From Mesotaenium endlicherianum (Eukaryota > Streptophyta > Zygnematophyceae > Zygnematales > Mesotaeniaceae): 64,000 nucleotides of DNA. Position 1 is the first letter of the stretch. Every line of letters starts with the position of its first letter. Both the position numbers and the translations under genes were made by a program. The stretch covers positions 208,822 to 272,821 of the forward strand of contig WELA01009603.1 in the NCBI GenBank assembly GCA_009602735.1, in the 5' to 3' direction. Of this stretch, positions 55,088 through 64,000 are shown piece after piece. The notes beneath the pieces are model-generated. The model had not been told where the DNA came from, searched no databases, and was given only the letters and a program-made list of their open reading frames with translations.

Positions 55088-57869
55088 GTGGAGACCCCCG
55101 TTGAAGATGACGTTCCAGCCCCAATGAGTTTGAGAGGTTATCTTGGAGGAGAGAAGGTCCACATCTTGGTGGATAGCGGAGCTCAAGGCAACTTCATTGC
55201 TGCAGGTTTCGCCACCAAGCACGGTAGTACTATGCGGACTCTTGACCACGACGAGAAGATTATGATATCCGATGGATTCTTTTATACTACCCCTTCCAAG
55301 AAGACGTACCCCATGGCACTCTCTATCAAGTCCTTCAAGGATAGAGTAGTATTCTCCCCCATGGAATTGGGCAAGTACGACGTCATCCTAGGGACGCCTT
55401 GGTTGACCAAGCACAACGCCCAAGTTGATTGGAGAATCGGTACTATCGAGATCAAGAATGACGTCACTTCAAGAGTCTGTATTTTGCGCGCAATCTAGCA
55501 TATCCAGACCCAAGACATCGAGAAGCCGGCACACGAGATACTATTGTTTGCCCTCCAACTCAAGAGACTTGTGAGGAAGGGACACGAGCTTCTGTTGGCC
55601 TTGATCATGCCAAAAGACATCAAGAAAGACAACGAGAGTCAAGAAGGCAGCCCCCTTCCCAATAAGATACAAGGAGTCTCAGAGGACTACAAACAAGTAT
55701 TCTCCTCGGATATTGCCCAAGGGCTTACTGCCCAAGAGATTCGTAGACCACAAGAAAGAGTTGGAGCCTTGAAGCAAGCCCAACTCTTGGCCTACGTTCA
55801 AAATGTCATACACGGAGCTAGACAAAGTCAAGAAGCAAATCAAGGAGCTACTGGAGCATGGCTTCATTCGACCTAGCACCGATGCGATTTGTCAAGAAGA
55901 AAGATGGTACCTTGAGGATGTGTGTGGACTATAGCGCCCTGAACAAGGTCACCATCAAGAATCAATACACGCTGCCGCGAATGGATGAGCTCATGGACCG
56001 ATTGGTTGGAGCCAAGTACTTCACGAAGGTGGACTTGAGAAGCGACTACCACGAGATTCGCATCGCTGAACCAGACATAAAGAAAACGGCAATCAGGTCA
56101 AGATATGGACATTTTGAGTTCATGGTCCTGCCACTTAGACTCGCCAACGCGCTAGCTACTTTCATGACTATGATGAACACCATATTTCAGCCCATGTTGG
56201 ACAGATTTGTGGTGGTATTCATCGATGACATCCTCATCTACAGCAAGACCCTTGAAGAGCATGCGAGACACTTAAAAGAAGTCCTGGAAGTATTGAAGCA
56301 AAACAAGCTATTTGCAAAGGAGTCAAAATGCGAGTTTGCCAAACAAGAAGTGGAGTTCTTAGGTCTCCACGTGGCTGCTGATGGCATCAAGATGGACCCC
56401 AAGAAGACCACGGTGGTGGAGGAATGGCCAACCCCCACGACCAAGAAAGAACTCCAGTCATTCTTGGGATTTGCCAATTGGTACAGAAAATTCATCCAAG
56501 GCTTCTCGCACATAGCAGCCCCCCTGACTTGAAAGTTTGGCGCTGCTACGTTGAAGGACGCAAGGTGCTGGTCACTACGGACCACGAAGCGTTGAAGCAC
56601 CTCCAGACGAAGCCGTATCTCTCAAGGAGACTAGCAAGATGGAGCGGATACTTGCAACAATACAACATCACGATTCACTACCAGCCCGGCAAGACAAACC
56701 CGGCTGACCACCCCCTCTCAAGACTGCAATTAGACGCAGTGATGACATCGCTGAAAACAGATCTGGAAGCTCGATTTTCAGCCGCCTATGAAAGAGACCC
56801 TTACTACAAGAACGGAGAAGCAGCCTTGGACCCATACAAGAAGCAAGAAGGCAATTATTGGGTGAGGCGAGACACGGGCCAGAGATGTGTTTCTAATGAC
56901 CCAGATCTCCGGCTCTTGCTTCTACGAGAAGCACACGACAACCCTCTTGGGGGACACTTCGGAATCCTAAGGACCACGGGCGTTCTAGCAAGGACTTATT
57001 GTTGGCCAGGCATGTCTAGGCAAGTCATGGAGTACTGCAGGAGCTGTGACACATGCCAAAGAGTCAAGCCATCATCCCAAAAGGCGGGAGGACTCCTCCA
57101 ACCACTACCAATCCCCGAAAGACAATGGACGGACATCTCAATGGACCTTGTCGTGGACCTGCCCGTGATACCTCGAGGCCATTATGCAATACACACGGTG
57201 GTGGACAGACTTACTAAGATGGCTCATTCTATTCTCACGACGACTAAGGCTACAGCACCACAACTTGCAAGACTCATCTCTGACAACATCTTCCGACTCC
57301 ATGGACTACCATCAAGAATTGTGTCAGATAGAGATCCAAGATTCACAAGCCATTTTTGGAAAAATCTCGTCAAGAACTTGGGTACATCGTTGAATATGTC
57401 TACCGCCTACCACCCACAACCAGATGGGCAAACCGAGCGTATGAATTGTACCCTAATCACCTCTCTAAAGGCCTACGTGTCTGCCCTGGAGCAAGACTGG
57501 GACATGTACTTGACTCCCCTCGAGTTTGCCTACAACAACACTACGTAGGCCTCTACCCAAGAGTCCCCATTCTTCCTCAACTATGATTGCTATTCGACCA
57601 CGCCACTGAGCTTCACGGCTGGCCGTGATGAAGTAATTGCAGCCGCAGATTTTATGGAGACATTAGAAGCAGCCCTAGGGAAGAAAGCTCTACAACACGC
57701 GCAAGATGCTCAAGCAAGAGTGGCGAACAGATCCAGAAGAAAAATGACGTACAGAGTGGGTGAAAACGTGTTACTATCAACCAAGAATATTTCCTTGAAC
57801 AACAGGCCTGCCGGCAGCAAGTCCTCTCCCAAGTATTTGGGACCCTTCAAGATTATCTAGCAAGTCAAC
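55088..57869 (+). mobile_element. Pol region of element E before the D insertion
   Basis: The protease ([11 protein letters not shown] near 55162), reverse transcriptase (FIDDILIYS near 56218), RNase H end ([10 protein letters not shown] near 56580) and integrase ([12 protein letters not shown] near 57034; [10 protein letters not shown] near 57329) are in family order. It is incomplete relative to A and broken. Confidence 0.88.
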
Positions 57870-58283
57870 CCAGATCAGTCTAATCTGACGTGTCGGGCCG
57901 AATTGACGTCCACATACATGCATCGACATTACTAGAATATTCTATCTTAGACGCGCTAGGCTAAACCGAAACTTCTAGGTAAATCGACCTAGTCGGCACT
58001 CCGCGTCAGCCGAACTTACGTGAAGGTTCGAGTTCATTTTAACGGGTCAGATCGCTTGACGCTGTCGGTCAATCCGACGGTCGCGCTCACCGCAAACTAA
58101 GGACAGTCGTCAACCGACCTCAAAGCTAATTAAACTTCGGAAATCCATAACTCTCTCAATACTTGACCAAATTCGATGAACTATATATCAAAATGACCAC
58201 AAAAGTGCACTCTTTATTACTAGACAATCAAAACATACTTTCATGAAACTCAAAAATGCACTTTATAAACCTATTACCTTACA
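57870..58283 (-). repeat. 3' LTR of element D (partial)
   Basis: This shares long stretches with the element C LTR, including GACGTGTCGGG-like, GGTCGGTTGACGACTGTCCTT-like (minus) and AACTTCGGAAATCCATAACT-like blocks. Its TGTAAGG end is at 58283. Confidence 0.8.
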
Positions 58284-58339
58284 TCATCCCCCTTCTCAAG
58301 ATGCGACGTCCTCGACGCATTCTGCAGATAACGTCTCAA

Positions 58340-60238
58340 CTTACTCTTACAATGAGTCAAGTTGGCCTCTGACTCCCAAGTGTTGTCATCCGCATGGTAG
58401 CCTTTCCACTTGACCAGATACTCTTGGGCAAATCGTTGACCTCGCTTGACTTATCGATCGTCGACAATCGCCTCCTGTTCATACTCCAATACATCATCGA
58501 TCTCGACCGGTGGTGGCGGTGTAGGTAGTTGTCCTGGATGTCCTTCATTCGGGTCAACGTATGGCCGTAGACAACTGACATGGAACACATCATGGATACG
58601 CCAGCCTGAAGGAAGTTCCAACTTGTAGGCCACTGGATTCACCTGCTTGAGCACTTCAAAGGGACCTGTAAACCGTGCCCGCAGTTTCCTCTTGCCTGTG
58701 AAAGGTAGGTTCTCTGTGGACAAGAGTACTTTGTCGCCCACATGGAATGTCACTTCCCTCCTGTGCTTGTTAGCATGCTTGACCTGCTCTTCCTGTGCCT
58801 TCCGAATACACGTCTTCGCCATATCCCAAGTCTTGGCCATCTGCTCCATAAAAGCTTGTGTAGTAGGAACCTGAGTCTCTTTGGCCGTCTCCAACAAGAT
58901 GTTCCCTGGGTGATATACTTCTCTCCCATAAACCATAGCGAATGGTGATTGCTTGGTCGATCCCTGCATGCTGTTGTTGTAGGCAAACTCCAGTCCTGGC
59001 AACTTCTTGTCCCACTTTGAAGGGTCCTCCATAGTGAAACTCCTGAGCACCTTTTGCAGTGTTCTATTAAGCCTCTCTCTCTGCCCGTCAGTCTGAGGAT
59101 GATAGGAAGTGCTCATACTTATCTTGGTCCCCTTCAGCACGCTTGCCGTCTTCTCGTTTCCAAAGTGTCCAGCATATAAGCAGTCATGATGCTCCGCAAG
59201 TAGTAAGTCTCGTAGCTCCTTGATGTCAAGTACCACCACTCTGTTGGAATCACCATAATACCATATGCCGTCTTTCTTCTGCATACTCGAGTTGGACTCA
59301 GCTGCTCCACCATCGGCGAACTCTGGGTCCTCCTCATAACCTCTCTGAAGCTTCTTCTTGAAGTCCATATTTGCCTTGATGACTGAAGCAGCTGCAAGGT
59401 CATACCTCCTGGATAGAGCGTCTGCAGGGTTGATCTTCCCAGGTAAGTACTCAATCTTGTGGTCGAACTATTGCAGAAACTCCATCCACCTTGCTTGTCT
59501 TGGTGTCAACGTTGGCTGCGTCATAAACTTCTCCAAGCTCTTGTGGTCGGTCTTTATGAACACCTTCCGGCCGTCCACATAACATCGCCAAATCCTCAAA
59601 GCCTGGATAATAGCTAACAACTCCCGCTCGTGTGCTGCATAGTTCTGCTCAGCAGGACTCAACTTCCTGCTCTCATATGCCACAGGCTGCAATCCTTTGC
59701 CCTGGTCCTGGAGAAGAATGGCTCCCACTGCAAAGTTTGATGCGTCCGTGATGATGGTGAAAGGAAGCTCTGGACTGGCAATTGCCAACACAGGTGCCTG
59801 TGTTAACATCTCATTAATCTTCTTGAAGGCTTGCTGCTCCTTGTCACCCCATAGCCACTTCTCCTGCTTCTTCAACATGTCCGTCAGCGGTGCACATACC
59901 ATGGCAAATCCATCAATGAAACGTCGATAATAATTTGCCATGCCGAGGAAACTCCCGAGTTGATGAATATCAGCAGGTACCGGCCAATCTGTGACTGCTT
60001 GCACCTTCTTCTGCTCCACCTTGACTCCTTCAGCTCCCACTATGTGTCCAAGAAACTCGACCTCAATGAGACAGAAGTCGCACTTGTTCATCTCCCCATA
60101 CAGCTTTTGATCTCTCAAGACCTCCAACACCTTCCTCAGATGCTCCACGTGTTCCTCCAAGGTCTTCGAATAGATCAGGATGTTGTCCAAAGATACTACC
60201 ACAAATTGGTCCAAGTAGGGTCTGAAGATACTATTCAT
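58340..60238 (-). mobile_element. Pol region of element D
   Basis: Reverse transcriptase thumb (LGMANYYRRFIDGF near 59950), RNase H ([19 protein letters not shown] near 59730; KTDHKSLEKFMTQP near 59540), integrase core end (SYHPQTDGQRERLNRTLQ near 59090), the integrase C-terminal region (ARFTGPFEVLKQVNPVAYKL near 58660) and the chromodomain are recognisable. Sequence differs clearly from A and I, giving a third chromovirus lineage in the window. Confidence 0.85.
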
Positions 60239-60258
60239 GAGTATTCACGAAGGCGCAC

Positions 60259-60835
60259 TTATAGATCTCGAGCGGTAGCCTCAGGCGCAATAGGTTGAAA
60301 TTGCCTCTTCAAGCCTTCAAAGAGCTGATCAACCGTAGCAGGAACTCTAGACAACTGCTCTTCTGGTTCATACCAAGCTCCAGCACTCTTCTGCTGCAAA
60401 GTTATGACAAAGGCGACTTGCCTGTCGGGCGTGAGCGCAGAGTACTCCATAAATTTCTTCACTCCAAAAATTCATTGATGAACAGGCGGCGATCCACGCT
60501 CTCCTGTATAAACTTCAGGCTTAGGCGCACGCACTCCTGATGCGGGTGGAATAACTGGTTGCACCATTGGGTTAGTATGAATTGGTGGCACAAGAGGTGC
60601 AGGTGCCGAACTCGTCGAAGCGGCGTTCCCCACAACAACTCGCACCATTCTCTCCACCTCCGCGCGCATTTTTTGTTGAAACTGGGTGTAGACTTCTCCT
60701 CTAATTGCATTTGCCATTTGCCTTAGCATCGCCTGCTTCTCTTGTTGCTCTCTGGTCATTGTTGGTGCTGCCTACTGCCCCGCGCGCTCAACATGCTCGA
60801 CATGTTTGCCTCCTCCAGCTGCCGGCTGCGACTCC
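60259..60835 (-). mobile_element. Gag region of element D
   Basis: It starts MESQPAAGGGKHVEHVER near 60835, like the gag of element C at 32007 (MESQPEAGRGKHVEHVER). A Gln/Met-rich coiled-coil-like segment (QAMLRQMANAIRGEVYTQFQ) and the core (QVAFVITLQQKSAGAWYEP) follow. It is broken. Confidence 0.85.
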
Positions 60836-60874
60836 ATAATATAGTATGTAAACTAGCCCTGCTCCGATACCAGA

Positions 60875-61305
60875 TGAAAGGGGCAGAGTGCCCTAGTTGA
60901 AGCGTAGTGACTCACAAGGAACGAAGCTAGTTGCAATCATACTCAAGAGTGCAGCGGCATATTGCTAAGAAAGCTTAGGAAAATTACTTGACATTTTGAG
61001 TGGCAAGAAACTGCTCACAAATGATGTAGGATGAAAGGCCTTGTCATTACAAACCCGTAGGAATTTACAGAAGTGAAAACTCCAAAGAAACAAAGAAGTT
61101 ATGCCTATTTTCTGCCTAAGTGCTCCTCCTTATTTTCCGAAGTGTTCCTAATTAAACTTCGGAAATCCATAACTCTCTCAATACTTGACCAAATTCGATG
61201 AACTTTATTTCAAAATGACCTAAAAAATGCACTTTTTACTACTATACAATCAAAACATATTTTCATGAAACTCAAAAATGCACTTTATAAACCTATGACC
61301 TTACA
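60875..61305 (-). repeat. 5' LTR of element D
   Basis: The ends match the element C LTR (TGTAAGGTCATAGG start and CCCCTTTCA end on the minus strand). At 431 bp it is shorter than the C copy. The primer-binding site lies directly beside it. Confidence 0.82.
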
Positions 61306-62443
61306 CCACGCTTCCCTCTTCAAGCCATATGTGCAACCAGATAACAAGTTCCCAGGACGTGTGACAACCCCACCAGCCCCAACAATAGTGGATGATCATT
61401 TGGAGTACGAAGTGGAAGACATAGTGGCTATCGGAAATTTCAAGAATCAGCAACAATACTTAATCAAGTGGAAAGGATATCCAGATTCGGAGAATAGTTG
61501 GGTGGCGGCGCACTACCTTGACAAGGTTCAGAGAAAGTTGAAGAGCTTCCATGCCGCCAACCCCCATCTTGGACCAGCCCCAAGTCTCCCTACTAGAAGC
61601 CCAAAGCCTTCAGGGAGGCAGCCTGCCACCATCAAGAAGCAGCAAAATACCCCTTGGAGGCAGCCTGCAAGAACAAAAAAGAGGAAAAATTGACATTAGA
61701 CACTCTTCTCTTCTCGCAGTTTTTGAATCGAAAACTAAAACTACTACAGGTAATAGGTCTCAGCATAATGAATTCTGAAAAATTACTAAGCTTTAGTCCA
61801 TGACTAGCCGGTCATTTAGAGGTCAAGTGTGCTCAATCTTGAGCACTGGTGAGAGAGATATGATGCTCTAAGTAGACGGGGGTCAGGCTGCTGGCATTGT
61901 TAGGGCAGAATATGCCTTCTGACATTGTGCCCTACCCTAAACTTGGAATGCTCCAAAACTCAAGACTCTCGTAGAACATCTTAGAGCGCCCAGTTTGAGA
62001 CTTACTTTGCAGAATTTGAAGGAGTATAGAAGTTTCTGCATAGATTTGAAGAAGTGCCTTTTCTCTCAGCTCTCAACGACACTCCACAGATTAGAATGTT
62101 GTCAATTTTGGTGACCTGGTAGAATTCTCTAACGCGGTCTCTGTGGCACTCAAGTTTTTAAATTTGGAGTAATTCTATGGACGCTATGAATTTTTGATTT
62201 TGTGGCAGATTCTGGGCCAACTTGTACAATTTGCTTTATCATCAAGGAGTAGGCTAGCCAATAAGGTCACACCACCTACGACCTTGCCTAGTCTACTGTA
62301 CATGTGAAGCACCTGACTTGGCGCCTTTGACTAGTCCTCTTCACATGTGTGGCATTTGACTTGAAACTGTTGACTAATTAGCTCCCCATATGTAAGACCT
62401 GACTTGACGCGCCGAGACGTTGCTATTTCTATCGTGGGGGTGA
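61306..62443 (+). mobile_element. Chromodomain and 3' region of element E
   Basis: The chromodomain ([34 protein letters not shown], about 61400-61520) resumes just right of element D. A basic tail, the long noncoding 3' region shared with A and B, and a G-rich tract (GTGGGGGTGA) follow before the 3' LTR. Confidence 0.9.
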
Positions 62444-62944
62444 TGTAGTGATTTGAGTTGTTATATATTAGTTTGCATATATTTTAAGATTTTCAAATAT
62501 ATTTGGAGTAGTATTGTGTGGATCCAAGTGTGAATAGGTACTCTAGTAACTTGGTTCATGTCCTTTGAACCTTCTAAGGCATTTTCGAAGTTAGAGGAAA
62601 GACCTAGAAGAACTCCGTGTGGCAAAAGTCAAATGTGGAATTTTTAGGTCAAAAGGACATGTGTAAACTATTCTAGAAAGAGGTGGCAAGTTTTGGGATG
62701 TGGTGGGTGCCAACACATCAACATACACCTTCCTAGAATTTACTTATGTAGCAAGTATTTAAAGAAGAGCTAGAACATAGAAAGACATTCGAGAATCACT
62801 CTTGTTCTTGCCAAAATCCAAAAATACTTAACTTTCGAGAAGCCATCTCTCTTCAAGTAGCTACCACTTGTGTTCAAAGATCCTTGTCTTGAATAGATAA
62901 AGTATTCTATTGTACTAAGTACTTTATCTATCTGTTTCATTACA
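62444..62944 (+). repeat. 3' LTR of element E
   Basis: This 501-bp LTR starts TGTAGTGATTTGAG and ends GTTTCATTACA. The target duplication GGGTG and element I sequence follow. Confidence 0.92.
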
Positions 62945-64000
62945 GGGTGCTAGCCCTGTCGTAGCTTACCATCCTTTGTGGTTTTGTCAGCACGTAGCAC
63001 CCATGGCACAGTCAGAAGCCTCAGTAACCACCTGCACAGGTTTGGTGGGGTCGTATTCGGCTAAGACTGGGGCAGAGCAAAGAGCATCTATAAGGGTCTA
63101 GAAGGCAACCTGCTTTGCCCCCCACACATACCCTATGTCCGTCTTAGTAAGGTCAGTCAATTTATTCGCCTTGGTAGAATAATTCTTTGTAAACCTCCTA
63201 TAGTAGTTAGCCAACCCAAGGAAGAATTTAACTTCTGAGACAGACTGTGGTTTTGGCCAGTCCCTTATGGTCTGGACTTCCTTAGGATCCACATTGATGC
63301 CTTCTTTACTGACAACGTGGCCTAGGAATTTAATACTTTTCTTCAAGAAATCACACTTGTCATTTTAGCATTAAACTGAATTCTTCTCAGAGTGTCCATT
63401 ACGGTCTTTAAGTGTTCAGTATGCTGGGCTTCATCTCCGGAGAAAATTAAAATATCATCCAAGAAAACTTGCACAAACTTATCCAAGTAAGGTCTGAAAA
63501 TGTCATTCATAGCACACATGAAGGTTGCAGGAGCATTTGTCAATCCAAATGGCATCACTTCAAACTCATGTTGTCCATAACGTGTGCAAAAGGCAGTCTT
63601 GTGTTCATCTCCCTCAGCAATTCTGATGATAACCACTCTTGAGATCTATCTTACTGAACACTTTAGCACCATACAGCTAGTTCACGATTCTGGGTAAAGC
63701 ATACTTGTTCTTTACTGTAATTCTGTTAAGAGCTTTGTAATCAACGCACATCCGCATACTTCCATCCTTTTCTTACTAGATAGGACGGGTGCGCCATAAG
63801 GTGATGAAATGGGGGAAATACAACCAATTTCCTCAAGCTACGCAATCTGTATTTTCAACTCTTTGCTCTCCACGTAAGACAAGCCATAAGTGCGTTGCCA
63901 GGGTGGTTGACTCCCAGGTAATAATTCAATCCTATGATCTACTTTATTCTTAGGGGGTAGTCTCGGAGGCTTGTTAATAAGATCATTATACTGAGCAACA
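62945..64000 (-). mobile_element. Element I, 5' part: reverse transcriptase and RNase H start
   Basis: On the minus strand, the reverse transcriptase is readable from the window edge. It includes LPPKNKVDHRIELLPGSQPP near 63950, [20 protein letters not shown] near 63550, the catalytic [10 protein letters not shown] box near 63455, the thumb LGLANYYRRFTKNYS near 63215, and the start of RNase H up to 62945. The rest (reverse transcriptase N-terminus, protease, gag, 5' LTR) must lie beyond 64000. It is broken, with several breaks. Confidence 0.88.

Larger units (their letters stand above)
57870..61305 (-). mobile_element. Element D: C-family element inserted in E
   Basis: This minus-strand element has a 5' LTR at 60875-61305, a primer site (TGGTATCGGAGC on the minus strand, about 60861-60872), gag (60259-60835), reverse transcriptase and RNase H (59468-60238), integrase (58451-59368), a chromodomain near 58440-58340 (EYLVKWKGYHADDNTW) and a partial 3' LTR (57870-58283), with a GAAGGGGGATGA-like polypurine tract beside it. 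Gag and LTR match element C. It is shorter than a typical family member and broken, with several breaks. It must be younger than E. Confidence 0.88.
53208..62944 (+). mobile_element. Element E: chromovirus inserted in I and itself split by D
   Basis: The LTRs are 53208-53697 and 62444-62944. The target duplication GGGTG is perfect (53203-53207 and 62945-62949). Inside are gag (53735-55031), protease (55088-55498), reverse transcriptase (to about 56530), RNase H and integrase (to 57869), then element D (57870-61305), then the chromodomain and long 3' region (61306-62443). It is the A family. The LTRs differ at roughly 45 positions by eye, so E is older than A and B. It is broken, with more than half a dozen breaks. 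Confidence 0.93.

Noticed and set aside
1-64000. CRISPR arrays, bacterial operons, rRNA genes
   Set aside because: None seen. Introns, LTR elements and hAT sequences show nuclear eukaryotic DNA, and the repeats present are LTRs or tandem coding repeats.

Overview
This 64 kb window is eukaryotic nuclear DNA and consists mostly of LTR retrotransposons packed into each other, with one clear host gene. The mix points to a streptophyte, and a charophyte alga such as Chara is my best guess: Ty3/gypsy chromoviruses with an initiator-Met tRNA primer site, a hAT transposon, an intron-rich GT92 glycosyltransferase gene, and a retroelement carrying a Dnmt3-like cytosine methyltransferase. Species was not tested. 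A single N near 54.6 kb shows this is a draft assembly. Copies are called A, B, C, D, E, G, I, JF, L and M below.

Layout. 1-3.0 kb: purine/pyrimidine-rich DNA without a clear gene, plus a fragment with a retroviral-type zinc knuckle on the minus strand. 3.06-11.59 kb (+): GC-rich element M, a broken Ty3/gypsy-like element with a CCHC gag, two different internal tandem repeats, a 574-residue ORF with a Dnmt3-like C5-methyltransferase domain (7783-9507), then reverse transcriptase and RNase H. 11.6-15.5 kb: AT-rich spacer with an LTR remnant. 15.54-18.33 kb (-): the host GT92 gene, eight exons, 488 residues, with a TATA box. 18.97-25.65 kb (-): element A, a chromovirus that looks whole, lying about 640 bp upstream of the GT92 start codon in the same orientation. 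26.2-28.75 kb: old gag fragment L, a tRNA-like (SINE-like) repeat and a solo LTR.

28.77-44.19 kb is a nest. An old minus-strand chromovirus (JF) is split by plus-strand element C, which is itself split by plus-strand chromovirus B; a further repeat, P, sits at one junction. 44.8-46.0 kb is a decayed hAT transposase. 46.6-48.5 kb is partial element G, followed by a second copy of P. 49.4-51.0 kb (-) holds an unidentified charge-rich coding-like tract with a TATA-bearing region upstream. 51.3-64.0 kb is a second nest: minus-strand chromovirus I, running off the right edge, is split by plus-strand element E with a perfect 5-bp target duplication, and E is split by minus-strand element D.

Two results stand out. 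The first is the Dnmt3-like methyltransferase inside retroelement M. The second is the readable insertion history: I before E before D, and JF before C before B, with A a separate and relatively recent insertion. Apart from GT92, nearly every recognisable coding region belongs to a mobile element; the main unresolved exception is 49.4-51.0 kb. LTR mismatch counts are by eye, not alignments.
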